Source: an uncultured Gemmiger sp.
GTDB taxonomy: Bacteria; Bacillota; Clostridia; Oscillospirales; Ruminococcaceae
DNA: 63,241 bases
Reading direction: 5' to 3'
Assembly (NCBI GenBank): GCA_944388145.1
Contig: CALXHQ010000013.1
Span: forward strand, 1 to 63,241
Made by a program: the position numbers and the translations under genes. The notes below the pieces were generated by a model. That model was not told where the DNA came from. It worked only from the letters and a program-made list of their open reading frames with translations, and searched no databases. Below are positions 9,064-18,624 of the stretch, in pieces. The stretch's first letter is position 1, and the number at the start of each line of letters is the position of its first letter.

Positions 9064-9723
9064 ATGAATGTGTTTGACATCATTGGCCCGGTGATGATCG
9101 GGCCTTCCAGCAGCCACACGGCTGGCGCGGCCCGCATCGGCGGGGTGGCCAGGGCGCTTTTGGGCGCCCAGCCGGTGCGGGCAGACATCGGCCTGCACGG
9201 CAGTTTTGCCCGCACCGGCCGCGGCCATGGCACCGACAAGGCCATTGTGGCAGGGCTGCTGGGCTTTGCCCCCGACGATACCCGCCTGCGCAACGCGCTG
9301 GACATCGCAGCGGAGCAGGGCATGCAGGTGGAGATCCACCCGGTGGAGATTGACGGCGCCCACCCCAACACGGCACTGCTGCACCTGGAGACTGCCGGCG
9401 GCCGCACGCTGGAGGTGCAGGGCAGCAGCGTGGGCGGCGGCAGCATCCGCATCACCAGCATCGACGGCATGGAGGTGCAGCTTACCGGCGAGCGCCCCAC
9501 CCTGATTGTGGTGCACCAGGATATGCCGGGCATCATCGCAGCCGTTACCGAGACAGTGGCCGGCTGGCAGCTGAACATCGGCAGCTTTCGCCTGACCCGC
9601 CAGAGCCGGGGCGGCACCGCCGTTATGGCGCTGGAGATGGACGGCGCTGTCGGCCAGGAGGTGGCCGCGGCGGTTTCGGCGCTGCCCCATGTGATGCACG
9701 TGACATTGCTGCAGCCGGTGTGA
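9064..9723 (+). CDS. sdaAB: L-serine ammonia-lyase, iron-sulfur-dependent, beta subunit
   Basis: This 219-residue subunit pairs with the alpha chain encoded next to deaminate L-serine to pyruvate and ammonia. The N-terminus MNVFDIIGPVMIGPSSSHTAG is diagnostic, with the serine-binding PSSSHTAGA motif. The C-terminal part (from about residue 140, LIVVHQDMPGIIAAVTE) is an ACT domain. A purine-rich GGGAGG box lies upstream of the ATG. The alpha subunit starts 31 bases after the stop, so the two genes form an operon. Confidence 0.96.
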   Translation: MNVFDIIGPVMIGPSSSHTAGAARIGGVARALLGAQPVRADIGLHGSFARTGRGHGTDKAIVAGLLGFAPDDTRLRNALDIAAEQGMQVEIHPVEIDGAHPNTALLHLETAGGRTLEVQGSSVGGGSIRITSIDGMEVQLTGERPTLIVVHQDMPGIIAAVTETVAGWQLNIGSFRLTRQSRGGTAVMALEMDGAVGQEVAAAVSALPHVMHVTLLQPV

Positions 9724-9753
9724 CCGGACGAACGCCTGGAAAGGGGAATCACC

Positions 9754-10647
9754 ATGCAACTGGAATATACATCGCTGGCTGCGCTGCTGGACGCGGCTGA
9801 ACAGGCCGGCAAACCGCTGAGTGAGCTGGTGCTGGCCCAGCAGGCCGAGGAGTTGGAACAGGACCCCCGGCAGGTTTATGACCGGATGGCCCGGTGCTAT
9901 CAGGTGATGGCGGACGGGGTGGAACCCGGCTGTGACCCGGCACTGCGCAGCACCAGCGGCCTGACCGGCGGCAATGCCGCCAAAATGAAAGCCGCCGTGC
10001 AGGCGGGCCGCACCCTGACCGGCCCGGTGCTGGGCGGCGCGCTGACCCGCGCTTTGGCCATCAGCGAGCTGAACGCCGCCATGGGCCGCATTGTGGCCGC
10101 CCCCACCGCAGGCAGCTGCGGCATCCTGCCCGCAGCGCTGCTGACCATGGAACAGGAGAAGAGCTGCGCCCGCCATGCCTGTGTGATGGCACTGTTCACC
10201 GCCAGCGCGGTTGGGCTGGTCATTGCCAAAAACGCCTGCCTGGCCGGGGCCCAGGGCGGCTGCCAGGCCGAGTGCGGCAGCGCCGCCGCCATGGCTGCCG
10301 CCGCCATTGTGGAGCTGGCCGGCGGCAGCCCCAAGATGGTTGGCGACGCGGTGGCCATCGCGCTGAAAAACGTGCTGGGCCTGGTCTGTGACCCGGTGGC
10401 CGGGCTGGTGGAAGTGCCCTGCGTCAAGCGCAACGCCGCCGGGGTGGCGGGGGCCTTTGTGGCCGCCGAGCTGGCGCTGGCCGGTATTGGCAGCGTAATC
10501 CCGCCGGATGAGGCCATCCTGGCCATGAAGCGGGTGGGCGACGCCATGAGCCCGGCCTTGAAGGAGACCGCGCTGGGCGGTCTGGCCGCCACCCCCACCG
10601 CCTGCCGCCTGCGGGACCAGCTGCTGGGGCGGGACGCCTGGCAATGA
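9754..10647 (+). CDS. sdaAA: L-serine ammonia-lyase, iron-sulfur-dependent, alpha subunit
   Basis: This 297-residue catalytic subunit carries the oxygen-labile [4Fe-4S] cluster that binds serine. Family cysteines are visible in GSCGILPA, GGCQAECGSAAAM and VCDPVAGLVEVPC. The STSGLTGGNAAKM segment near residue 66 is the typical substrate loop. GAAAGGGGA precedes the ATG. Transcription probably ends at the AT-rich hairpin 10676-10714. Confidence 0.96.
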   Translation: MQLEYTSLAALLDAAEQAGKPLSELVLAQQAEELEQDPRQVYDRMARCYQVMADGVEPGCDPALRSTSGLTGGNAAKMKAAVQAGRTLTGPVLGGALTRALAISELNAAMGRIVAAPTAGSCGILPAALLTMEQEKSCARHACVMALFTASAVGLVIAKNACLAGAQGGCQAECGSAAAMAAAAIVELAGGSPKMVGDAVAIALKNVLGLVCDPVAGLVEVPCVKRNAAGVAGAFVAAELALAGIGSVIPPDEAILAMKRVGDAMSPALKETALGGLAATPTACRLRDQLLGRDAWQ

Positions 10648-10675
10648 TAAAAAGCACGAAGATGCGATTGTTTGT

Positions 10676-10715
10676 AAAAGATGCTGCGACCGGTTGACGG
10701 CTGCGGCATCTTTTT
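10676..10715 (+). terminator. Terminator after sdaAA
   Basis: AAAAGATGC (10676-10684) pairs with GCATCTTTT (10706-10714), with more pairing inside. The T-tract overlaps the spacer of the next promoter. Confidence 0.65.
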
Positions 10716-10722
10716 GTATGAT
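10694..10722 (+). promoter_or_regulatory. Promoter of the acyl-carrier-like gene
   Basis: TTGACG (10694-10699) and TATGAT (10717-10722) with a 17-base spacer lie 45 bases upstream of the start codon. The promoter is embedded in the terminator of sdaAA. Confidence 0.65.
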
Positions 10723-10767
10723 GAAGGCAGACAAACAGGCGGCGCTGCCGCCGGAAGGGAGACATCC

Positions 10768-11019
10768 ATGCAGTACAATGACCTGTTGGAGATTTTGGCC
10801 GAGCAGTTCGACTGTGAACCCGACGACCTGACCGAGGATACCGACCTGACCGAGGACCTGGGCGCCGACGAGCTGGACGCCACCGAGCTGGCCTGGAACG
10901 TGGGGGAAGGCATCGGCCGGGAAGTGCCCCAGGAGGACATGGCAGCCTGCCGCACGGTGGGGGATGTGTGGCGGTATATTTGCGAGAATACCTGGCATAC
11001 CGCCCAGGGATCTTTCTGA
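10768..11019 (+). CDS. Acyl carrier protein homologue lacking the phosphopantetheine serine
   Basis: This 83-residue acidic four-helix protein aligns with bacterial acyl carrier proteins along its length: LTEDTDLTEDLGAD, then helix II, then TVGDVWRYI. In true carriers the motif is GADSLD and the serine accepts 4'-phosphopantetheine. Here it reads GADELD, with Glu35 (codon GAG) at the serine position. It cannot be loaded in the usual way unless another residue is used. It is monocistronic, with its own promoter and a strong terminator. It could be a regulatory or decoy carrier, or a relic; no acyl-synthesis gene is adjacent. Confidence 0.8.
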   Translation: MQYNDLLEILAEQFDCEPDDLTEDTDLTEDLGADELDATELAWNVGEGIGREVPQEDMAACRTVGDVWRYICENTWHTAQGSF

Positions 11020-11034
11020 TCCGGGACGAGGGGA

Positions 11035-11062
11035 GCCGCCGGCAGCCTGCCGGCGGCTTTTT
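11035..11062 (+). terminator. Terminator of the acyl-carrier-like gene
   Basis: GCCGCCGGC (11035-11043) pairs with GCCGGCGGC (11049-11057) around a 5-base loop, followed by TTTTT. Confidence 0.85.
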
Positions 11063-11136
11063 CTCTGCCTGGCTGGGGTGCGGGTGTTGTTTTTTCCATT
11101 CGGCAGTGGCGGGCGTTCTTCTTTCATCACTGAAAG
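11062..11136. repeat. Dispersed intergenic repeat, copy 1
   Basis: This stretch matches 23243-23317 closely, sharing TCTCTGCCTGG, TTTTTTCC, TTCGGC, GTGGCG and GCGTTCTTCTTTCATCAC in the same order. On the minus strand both copies could encode a peptide beginning MKEER with PNGKN inside. The downstream part to 11380 shows no gene that I can support. Confidence 0.7.
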
Positions 11137-11384
11137 CAGAGCCAAGAAAGGTGCCCCCGAGCAGGCCGGGGGGATCGTGTTACTCCCACGACTGCCTGCC
11201 GGAGGGTTATAGCGGGATTTGTAACAGCTGCCCGACGTTTGGTTTCTCTGGTGGTCTGTTGCGTTTGCCGAGGGGCATGCTGGTAAGATCAACCTCCTCG
11301 GGCCGATGCAAATATCGGCCCCCTACGGAACCTGCCGGCAGCAACCGGGGGGCAGACAACGTCCCCTCCGCCCTGCTAATGGAT

Positions 11385-11420
11385 GTATAAATATGCAGAA
11401 TATTCAAAATATACAACTTT
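11385..11420. promoter_or_regulatory. Candidate ArgR operator upstream of argF
   Basis: An AT-rich island in GC-rich DNA contains TATAAATATGCA and GAATATTCA, close to the ARG-box core TGAATATTCA. It lies immediately upstream of the -35 element of argF, where ArgR/AhrC sites are typical. The match is by eye and imperfect. Confidence 0.45.
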
Positions 11421-11424
11421 TCTC

Positions 11425-11453
11425 TTGAAAAACCGCCCCCGCTGTGCGATACT
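11425..11453 (+). promoter_or_regulatory. argF promoter
   Basis: TTGAAA (11425-11430) and GATACT (11448-11453) are 17 bases apart, followed by an untranslated leader of about 115 bases. Confidence 0.55.
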
Positions 11454-11575
11454 GAAAGCAGACACTGCAACCGCGGCCCTCGGCTTATGCCCCTGGCAAA
11501 CCCTGCCGGTATCCCCCCGCGGGAAGGGCCGCTTTGGGCCGATTCGGCCATTTTGGAGAAAAGGAGAGCATCACG

Positions 11576-12568
11576 ATGAACCTGAAAGGCAGAGATTTTC
11601 TCAAGCTGCTGGATTATACCCCCGAAGAGATCGGCTACCTGCTGGACCTGGCCGCCCGGCTGAAGGCCAAAAAGAAGGCCGGGGAGCTGCACGATGTGCT
11701 GCGGGGCAAAAATGTGGCGCTGATCTTTGAAAAGACCTCCACCCGCACCCGGTGCAGCTTTGAGGTGGCCGCCCATGACCTGGGCATGGGCACCACCTAT
11801 CTGGACCCCACCGGCAGCCAGATCGGCAAAAAAGAGAGCATCGCCGACACCGCCCAGGTGCTGGCCGGGATGTTTGACGGCATCGAGTACCGGGGGTACG
11901 GCCAGCAGATTGTGGAGGAGCTGGCCCGCTATTCCAAGGTGCCGGTCTGGAACGGCCTGACCAATGAGTTCCACCCCACCCAGATCCTGGCCGATTTCCT
12001 CACCCTCCAGGAACACTTCGGCCATCTCCGGGGGCTCAAGTTTGTGTATATGGGCGATGCCCGCTACAACATGGGCAATTCGCTGATGGTGGGCTGCGCC
12101 AAGATGGGGCTGCACTTTGTGGCCTGCGCCCCAAAAGCCTACTGGCCGGAACAGGCGCTGGTGGACCAGTGCCGCGCCATTGCCGCCGGGACCGGCGCCA
12201 CCATTGATTTTTCGGAGGATACCGCCGCCGTGGCCGGGGCCGACGCGGTCTACACCGACGTGTGGGTCAGTATGGGCGAGCCGGAGGAGGTCTGGGCGCA
12301 GCGCATCCATGACCTGGCCCCCTATCAGGTCAACGGTGAGCTGATGGCCCAGGCCGGACCCGGGGCGGTGTTCATGCACTGTCTGCCCGCCTACCACGAC
12401 CATAAGACCCAGGTGGGCCGCACCATGGGCGAAAAGTTTGGCCGTGACGCCATGGAGGTCACCGACCAGGTGTTTGCCGGTCCCCAGAGCGTTGTGTTCC
12501 AGGAGGCCGAAAACCGGATGCACACCATCAAGGCCGTGATGGCTGCCACCCTGGGCGCCGAGCTGTAA
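11576..12568 (+). CDS. argF: Ornithine carbamoyltransferase
   Basis: This 330-residue enzyme transfers the carbamoyl group to ornithine to make citrulline. The carbamoyl-phosphate motif STRTR sits in [15 protein letters not shown]. The HPTQ motif follows in [11 protein letters not shown], and the ornithine-loop motif is HCLP in [11 protein letters not shown] chose ATG 11576 because AAGGAG lies 10 bases upstream. It is monocistronic with no other arginine gene nearby. An ArgR-like box upstream suggests arginine control. It could serve biosynthesis (argF) or catabolism (arcB); the sequence alone does not settle that. Confidence 0.94.
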   Translation: MNLKGRDFLKLLDYTPEEIGYLLDLAARLKAKKKAGELHDVLRGKNVALIFEKTSTRTRCSFEVAAHDLGMGTTYLDPTGSQIGKKESIADTAQVLAGMFDGIEYRGYGQQIVEELARYSKVPVWNGLTNEFHPTQILADFLTLQEHFGHLRGLKFVYMGDARYNMGNSLMVGCAKMGLHFVACAPKAYWPEQALVDQCRAIAAGTGATIDFSEDTAAVAGADAVYTDVWVSMGEPEEVWAQRIHDLAPYQVNGELMAQAGPGAVFMHCLPAYHDHKTQVGRTMGEKFGRDAMEVTDQVFAGPQSVVFQEAENRMHTIKAVMAATLGAEL

Positions 12569-12667
12569 TACCCCCGTTACAGGGGGCGACACCGCCGATT
12601 TTTCCCGCTCTTCAAACAAATTTTACAAAAATCGGGGGAATCGCGTTAAAGAAATGTCAATAAACTC

Positions 12668-12696
12668 TTGCGAAACGGACCCGCGGTGCGTATAAT
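12668..12696 (+). promoter_or_regulatory. Promoter upstream of pgk
   Basis: TTGCGA (12668-12673) and TATAAT (12691-12696) are 17 bases apart. A repeat element (12739-12900) lies between this promoter and pgk, so the leader of the pgk transcript would contain it. Confidence 0.65.
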
Positions 12697-12738
12697 AAAA
12701 TCAGACCCGTGGGCCGGTTTGGAATCGCGGGATTGCAA

Positions 12739-12900
12739 GGGTGTATTTGACAAACCAAAAGTGCTGGGAAATTCGCTAAAAAGTAGCGGATGCAAGGCGC
12801 GAAACCGCGGAAATACTCGATGCATTTCAAGGGTGAGCAACGCAGCAGGCGCTGCTTTTTAATAGAATTGAACCGTGCTGGGGATTTGTCAGATACACCC
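12739..12900. repeat. MITE-like element with long imperfect terminal inverted repeats
   Basis: The 162-bp unit begins GGGTGTATTTGACAAACC and ends GATTTGTCAGATACACCC, whose reverse complement is GGGTGTATCTGACAAATC. Similarity between the arms continues inward for about 60 bases (AATTC followed by TAAAAAG and AGCG on both). It has no coding capacity. Related single ends occur at 25118 and 31150-31221. It lies in the 5' leader of pgk. Confidence 0.7.
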
Positions 12901-12928
12901 AAGGTATAACCGAGAGGAGATTTTTGCT

Positions 12929-14137
12929 ATGGGATTAGGTAAAAAGACCATCGATGATGAAAATTACGCGGGCAAGCGGGTGCTGGTCCGCTGCGATTTC
13001 AACGTCCCCATGAAGGACGGCGTCATTACCAACGATAACCGCATCAACGCGGCCCTGCCCACCATCAAAAAGCTGATCGCGGACGGCGCCAAGGTCATTC
13101 TGTGCAGCCACCTCGGCAAGCCCAAGAACGGCCCTGAGGCCAAGTTCAGCCTTGCCCCCGTGGCAGTGCGTCTGTCTGAAAAGCTGGGCCAGACCGTCAC
13201 CTTCGCGGATGACGACGAGGTCGTCGGTCCCAAGGCAAAGGCTGCCGTCGCCACCATGGCGGACGGCGACGTGGTTCTGCTGCAGAACACCCGCTTCCGC
13301 AAGGAGGAAACCAAGAACATCGACACCTTCAGCGAGGAGCTGGCTTCCCTGGCGGACGCCTATGTGGATGACGCCTTCGGCAGCTGCCACCGCGCCCACT
13401 GCTCCACCGCCGGCGTCACCAAGTATATCAAGGACACCGCTGTGGGCTACCTGATGGAGAAGGAGATCAAGTACCTGGGCAACGCGGTCAACGACCCCGT
13501 CCGCCCCTTCACCGCCATCCTGGGCGGCGCCAAGGTCGCCGACAAGCTGAACGTCATCTCCAACCTGCTGGAGAAGGTGGACACCCTGATCATCGGCGGC
13601 GGCATGGCTTACACCTTCCTCAAGGCCGAGGGCTACGAGATCGGCAAGAGCCTGTGCGACGATACCAAGATCGACTACTGCAAGGAAATGATGGCCAAGG
13701 CCAAGGAGAAGGGCGTCAAGCTGCTGCTGCCCGTTGACACCGCCTGTGTCAAGGACTTCCCCGATCCCATCGACGCCCCTGTCGAGACGGTCATCGTCCC
13801 CGTGGACAAGATCCCCGCCGACATGGAAGGCTGCGACATCGGTCCCGAAACCATGAAGCTGTTTGCCGACGCTGTCAAGGGCTCCAAGACGGTTGTCTGG
13901 AACGGCCCCATGGGCGTGTTTGAGAACCCCACCCTGGCCGAGGGCACCCTGGCTGTGGCCAAGGCCATGGCTGAGAGCGACGCCACCACCGTCATCGGCG
14001 GCGGTGACAGTGCTGCTGCCGTGCAGCAGATGGGCCTGGGCGACAAGATGACCCATATCTCCACCGGCGGCGGCGCCTCTCTGGAGTACCTGGAAGGCAA
14101 GGAGCTGCCCGGCATCGCCTGCATCCAGAACGCGTAA
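12929..14137 (+). CDS. pgk: Phosphoglycerate kinase
   Basis: This 402-residue glycolytic enzyme makes ATP from 1,3-bisphosphoglycerate. It starts with [16 protein letters not shown], the family substrate motif, and has [11 protein letters not shown] and the nucleotide-binding GGGDSAAAV near the C-terminus. I chose ATG 12929 because GAGAGGAGA is well placed. It is followed by tpiA and gpmI in the same direction, a common clostridial glycolytic run, though here a terminator separates pgk from tpiA. No gap or eno gene is in this window. Confidence 0.97.
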   Translation: MGLGKKTIDDENYAGKRVLVRCDFNVPMKDGVITNDNRINAALPTIKKLIADGAKVILCSHLGKPKNGPEAKFSLAPVAVRLSEKLGQTVTFADDDEVVGPKAKAAVATMADGDVVLLQNTRFRKEETKNIDTFSEELASLADAYVDDAFGSCHRAHCSTAGVTKYIKDTAVGYLMEKEIKYLGNAVNDPVRPFTAILGGAKVADKLNVISNLLEKVDTLIIGGGMAYTFLKAEGYEIGKSLCDDTKIDYCKEMMAKAKEKGVKLLLPVDTACVKDFPDPIDAPVETVIVPVDKIPADMEGCDIGPETMKLFADAVKGSKTVVWNGPMGVFENPTLAEGTLAVAKAMAESDATTVIGGGDSAAAVQQMGLGDKMTHISTGGGASLEYLEGKELPGIACIQNA

Positions 14138-14216
14138 ACCCGGCGTTTTCGCGCCGTACCCGGCGCGCTGATGCGGCAGGCCCCGCGAGCCTTTCCCGCA
14201 AAACCGCAATGTTGTG

Positions 14217-14265
14217 CGGCGCGGCGGCCTGACGCAAAAACGTCATGGCGGCCGCGCCGTTTTTT
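14217..14265 (+). terminator. Terminator or attenuator between pgk and tpiA
   Basis: CGGCGCGGC (from 14217) pairs with 14251-14259, with an inner TGACG/CGTCA stem (14230-14234 with 14241-14245), followed by TTTTTT. Confidence 0.75.
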
Positions 14266-14315
14266 GCGGGCAGCCGCCCAAACGATCATAATGATATTAT
14301 TTTGGAGGTTTTACC

Positions 14316-15086
<771 letters not shown>

Positions 15087-15231
15087 TCCCCGCCGCGGAA
15101 ACCACCGTTTTCCCAGCGTAAAGCCGGCATCCGAGCCGCCGGGACTGCCCGACGGCATTGGACGCCGACAGACGCCTGCACCGGGGTGGGAAAGTGTCCC
15201 CGGCAGGTCAAACAAAGGAGTACGACAACTT

Positions 15232-16758
15232 ATGGCTAAAAAACCTGTTCTTCTCTGCATTATGGACGGCTTCGGCTGGACGCCGGACCAGACCTACGGC
15301 AACGCCGTGGCCGCCGCCAATAAGCCCCGTCTGGACGAGATCTTCCAAAAGTATCCCATGACCACCATCAATGCCTCCGGCATGGCGGTGGGCCTGCCGG
15401 AGGGCCAGATGGGCAATTCGGAGGTGGGCCACACCAACATGGGCGCCGGCCGCATCGTCTACCAGCAGCTCACCCTCATCACCAAGAGCATCCAGGACGG
15501 CGAGATGAAGAAAAACCCCGTGCTGGTCAAAAACATGAAGGCCGCCATCGATGCCGGCAAGGCCATCCACCTGATGGGCCTGGTGGGCACCGGCGGCGTC
15601 CACAGCCATGCCGACCACTGGTTCGGCGTGCTGGATATGGCCAAGCACTTGGGCGCCACCAAGGTCTATCTGCACTGCATCATGGACGGCCGTGACACCG
15701 ACCCCCATTCCGGCGAGGGCTTCCTGGCCGACCTGCAGGCCAAGCTGGATGAGCTGGGCATCGGCCAGATTGCCACCGTCACCGGCCGCTACTACGCCAT
15801 GGACCGCGACAAGAACTGGGACCGCGAGGAGAAGGCCTACGCCGCCTTTGTCTACGGCGAGGGCAACCATGCCGCCAACGCCAAGGAGGCCATCGAGAAG
15901 AGCTACGCCGACGGCGTGACCGACGAGTTCGTGGTCCCCTGCGTCTGTTGCGAGGGCGGCCGCGTCCAGGAGGGTGACACTGTCATCTTCATGAACTTCC
16001 GCCCCGACCGTGCCCGCCAGATGACCCGCATCTTCGTGGACGATAACTTCGACGGCTTTGAGCGCCGCTACGGCCGTTTCCATGTGAACTACGTCTGCAT
16101 GGCCGAGTACGACGCCACCATGCCCAACGTGGAGGTGGCCTACCCGCCCGTCGAGCTGAAGAATGTTCTGGGCGAGTGGCTGTCCGCCCACGGCAAGACC
16201 CAGCTGCGCATCGCGGAGACCGAGAAGTACGCCCATGTGACCTTCTTCTTCAACGGCGGCGTCGAGGCCCCCTACGAGGGCGAAGACCGCAAGGTTGTCC
16301 CCAGCCCGAAGGTTGCCACCTATGACCTGAAGCCGGAGATGAGCGCCCCTGAGGTGGCTGAGGAGTGCGCCAACCGCATCGAGAGCGGCAAGTACGACGT
16401 GGTCATCCTGAACTTTGCCAACTGTGACATGGTCGGCCACACCGGCGTGTTTGACGCCGCCGTCAAGGCCGTGGAGGCCGTGGACGCCGCGGTGGGCAAG
16501 GTGGTGGACGCCACCCTGAAGATGGGCGGCGTAGTCTTCCTGACCGCCGACCACGGCAACGCCGAGAAGATGAAGAACCCCGACGGCACCCCCTTCACTG
16601 CCCACACCACCAATGTGGTGCCCTTTGCGGTGATCGGCGCCGGCGATGTCAAGCTGCGCGAGGGCGGCTGCCTGGCCGACATTGCCCCCACCATGCTGCC
16701 CTATATCGGCCTGCCGGTGCCCCCGGAGATGACCGGCAAGAGCATCATCGTGGACTGA
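15232..16758 (+). CDS. gpmI: 2,3-bisphosphoglycerate-independent phosphoglycerate mutase
   Basis: This 508-residue Mn-dependent enzyme of the alkaline phosphatase superfamily interconverts 3- and 2-phosphoglycerate. It contains LCIMDGFGW at the metal-binding N-terminus, GQMGNSEVGHTNMGAGR with the phosphoserine, HCIMDGRDTDP, NFANCDMVGHTG and LTADHGNAE. I chose ATG 15232 because AAAGGAG lies 10 bases upstream; the frame is open further upstream but without a supported start. A terminator follows at 16809. Confidence 0.97.
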   Translation: MAKKPVLLCIMDGFGWTPDQTYGNAVAAANKPRLDEIFQKYPMTTINASGMAVGLPEGQMGNSEVGHTNMGAGRIVYQQLTLITKSIQDGEMKKNPVLVKNMKAAIDAGKAIHLMGLVGTGGVHSHADHWFGVLDMAKHLGATKVYLHCIMDGRDTDPHSGEGFLADLQAKLDELGIGQIATVTGRYYAMDRDKNWDREEKAYAAFVYGEGNHAANAKEAIEKSYADGVTDEFVVPCVCCEGGRVQEGDTVIFMNFRPDRARQMTRIFVDDNFDGFERRYGRFHVNYVCMAEYDATMPNVEVAYPPVELKNVLGEWLSAHGKTQLRIAETEKYAHVTFFFNGGVEAPYEGEDRKVVPSPKVATYDLKPEMSAPEVAEECANRIESGKYDVVILNFANCDMVGHTGVFDAAVKAVEAVDAAVGKVVDATLKMGGVVFLTADHGNAEKMKNPDGTPFTAHTTNVVPFAVIGAGDVKLREGGCLADIAPTMLPYIGLPVPPEMTGKSIIVD

Positions 16759-16808
16759 ACCTGACGTTCCCTTAAAGTTTCATGCTCAAAGGGGTGCACA
16801 CCCCGCAG

Positions 16809-16849
16809 ACAGCCCGCCCGGCTTTTTGTGAACCGGGCGGGCTGTTTGC
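16809..16849 (+). terminator. Terminator of the glycolytic run
   Basis: ACAGCCCGCCCGG (16809-16821) pairs perfectly with CCGGGCGGGCTGT (16833-16845). Confidence 0.8.
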
Positions 16850-16860
16850 AGTCCGGGCGG

Positions 16861-16889
16861 TTGCATTCCCGGCGCCGGCGTGATAGAAT
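16861..16889 (+). promoter_or_regulatory. Promoter P1 of the ABC exporter
   Basis: TTGCAT (16861-16866) and TAGAAT (16884-16889) with a 17-base spacer. Confidence 0.5.
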
Positions 16890-16922
16890 GATGCTTTGCC
16901 TGCGGCAATCCGGCGAAAAACA

Positions 16923-16951
16923 TTGCCCGGCGGTACAAAATGTGGTAAAAT
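16923..16951 (+). promoter_or_regulatory. Promoter P2 of the ABC exporter
   Basis: TTGCCC (16923-16928) and TAAAAT (16946-16951) with a 17-base spacer, about 70 bases before the permease gene. Two promoter-like pairs stand in tandem here. Confidence 0.5.
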
Positions 16952-17023
16952 AAATGGAACCATTGCCGCAGGGGGCACGCCCCGGCAGGCAAGAAAAGCC
17001 AACGGTTGGAGGTCATTCTGCTG

Positions 17024-17824
17024 ATGAAGGATTCGTTTGGGACATCTCTTGAGAGATTTCTGGCCCACCTGAAAACATACCAGCCACTGATCCATGAGCT
17101 GGTCTCCCGCGACCTGAAGGTCAAATACCGCCGCAGCTTTCTCGGCTATGTGTGGAGCATCCTGAACCCGCTGCTGATGATGGTGCTGCAAACCATCATC
17201 TTCAGCTTCATGTTCCGCAACGACATCCCCAACTATCCCCTGTACCTGATCTGCGGCAACACGCTGTTCACCTTTTTTAACGAGAGCGCCAACATGGGCC
17301 TGACCTCCATCATCTACAATGCGGCGCTGATCAAAAAGGTGTATATCCCCAAGTTCATCTTCCCGCTCAGCCGGGTGGTGTCCAGCTTTGTCACCATGAG
17401 CTTCAGCCTGGTGGCGGTTTTGCTGGTCATGCTGTTCACCGGGTCGCCGCTGCACTGGACCATCCTGCTGTTTTGGGTGCCGCTGCTGTTTGAGCTGCTG
17501 TTCTGCTGCGGCATCGCGCTGGCGCTGTCCAGCCTGACAGTCTATTTCCGGGATATGCAGCATCTGTTCAGCGTGCTGACCCTGGGCTGGATGTACGCTA
17601 CCCCCATCTTCTACCCGCTGGAACAGCTGCCCGGCTTTGCCCAGACGCTGATGAAGTTCAACCCCATGTACCACTACATCAACCTGTTCCGCAACCTGGT
17701 CATGTACGGCAACATCCCCGGTCCCAACACCTGGCTTGCCTGCGCGGTGGCGGGGGTTGGCATGCTGGCCATCGGGCTGCTGGTGTTCCGCAAACTGCAG
17801 CGCAACTTTATCCTGTATATTTGA
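17024..17824 (+). CDS. ABC-2 type polysaccharide/teichoic-acid export permease
   Basis: This 266-residue integral membrane protein belongs to the ABC-2 permease family (TagG/Wzm-like) that moves lipid-linked polymers out of the cell. The cytoplasmic start RDLKVKYRRSFLGYVWSILNPLL is the family signature, and six hydrophobic segments follow. The ATP-binding partner starts 15 bases after its stop. I chose ATG 17024 behind TTGGAGG; a TTG upstream is also open. The exported glycan is unknown. Confidence 0.9.
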   Translation: MKDSFGTSLERFLAHLKTYQPLIHELVSRDLKVKYRRSFLGYVWSILNPLLMMVLQTIIFSFMFRNDIPNYPLYLICGNTLFTFFNESANMGLTSIIYNAALIKKVYIPKFIFPLSRVVSSFVTMSFSLVAVLLVMLFTGSPLHWTILLFWVPLLFELLFCCGIALALSSLTVYFRDMQHLFSVLTLGWMYATPIFYPLEQLPGFAQTLMKFNPMYHYINLFRNLVMYGNIPGPNTWLACAVAGVGMLAIGLLVFRKLQRNFILYI

Positions 17825-17838
17825 GAGGGGGCTGAACC

Positions 17839-18597
17839 ATGGATCCGAATACACTGCCTCTTGTGGAGGTCAATGATGTGTCGATGCGGTTCAACCTGGC
17901 CCAGGAAAAGACCGAGACGCTGAAAGAATATGTGGTCAAACTGCTTAAGGGTAAACTGCTGTTCAATGAGTTTTACGCCCTGAAACACGTGAGCTTTACC
18001 GTCAACCGGGGCGAGGCTGTGGCGCTGATCGGCCGCAACGGCAGCGGCAAAAGTACCATGCTCAAGGTGATTGCCGGCGTGATGTATCCCAGCACCGGCA
18101 GCCGTGTTGTGCGGGGAACCATCGCCCCCATGATCGAGCTGGGCGCCGGGTTTGACATGGACCTGACCGCCCGGGAAAACATTTATCTCAACGGCGCGGT
18201 GCTGGGCCACGACCGTGCCTATATGGACGAACATTTTGACAGTATCATTGAATTTTCCGAACTGCGGGACTTTATCGATGTGCCGGTGAAAAATTTTTCC
18301 TCCGGCATGATCGCCCGCCTGGGCTTTGCCATTGCCACCGAGGTGCGCGCCGACTTGCTGGTGGTGGACGAGGTGCTGGCGGTGGGCGACTTTATGTTCC
18401 AGCAAAAGTGCATGAAACGGCTGGAGTCCATGCTGGCCGACGGCACAACGCTGCTGTTTGTCAGCCACGATTCCAACGCGGTGCGCAAGCTGTGCAGCCG
18501 TGCCATCTGGCTGGACCACGGCGACAAGCGGGCGGACGGCCCCGCCGACGAGGTGTGCACCCTGTATGAGGAGGCCATGCGCAGCGGCAAGGCCTGA
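17839..18597 (+). CDS. ABC polysaccharide/teichoic-acid export ATP-binding protein
   Basis: This is a 252-residue ATPase of the TagH/Wzt type. Walker A is GRNGSGKST, the signature is NFSSGMIARL, Walker B is LLVVDEVL, and the H-loop is FVSHD. MRFNLAQEKTETLKEYVVKLLKGKLLFNEFYALKHVSF at the N-terminus is typical of polysaccharide exporters. There is no extra C-terminal substrate-binding domain, so the exporter probably does not read a capping group. It forms an operon with the permease. Confidence 0.93.
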   Translation: MDPNTLPLVEVNDVSMRFNLAQEKTETLKEYVVKLLKGKLLFNEFYALKHVSFTVNRGEAVALIGRNGSGKSTMLKVIAGVMYPSTGSRVVRGTIAPMIELGAGFDMDLTARENIYLNGAVLGHDRAYMDEHFDSIIEFSELRDFIDVPVKNFSSGMIARLGFAIATEVRADLLVVDEVLAVGDFMFQQKCMKRLESMLADGTTLLFVSHDSNAVRKLCSRAIWLDHGDKRADGPADEVCTLYEEAMRSGKA

Positions 18598-18624
18598 GCC
18601 GCCGGCACAAACCATCGAAAACAG

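Noticed and set aside
7984-11292. 1102-codon minus-strand frame across sdaAB, sdaAA and neighbours
   Set aside because: It spans several well-supported plus-strand genes and their promoters and terminators, so it is a shadow.
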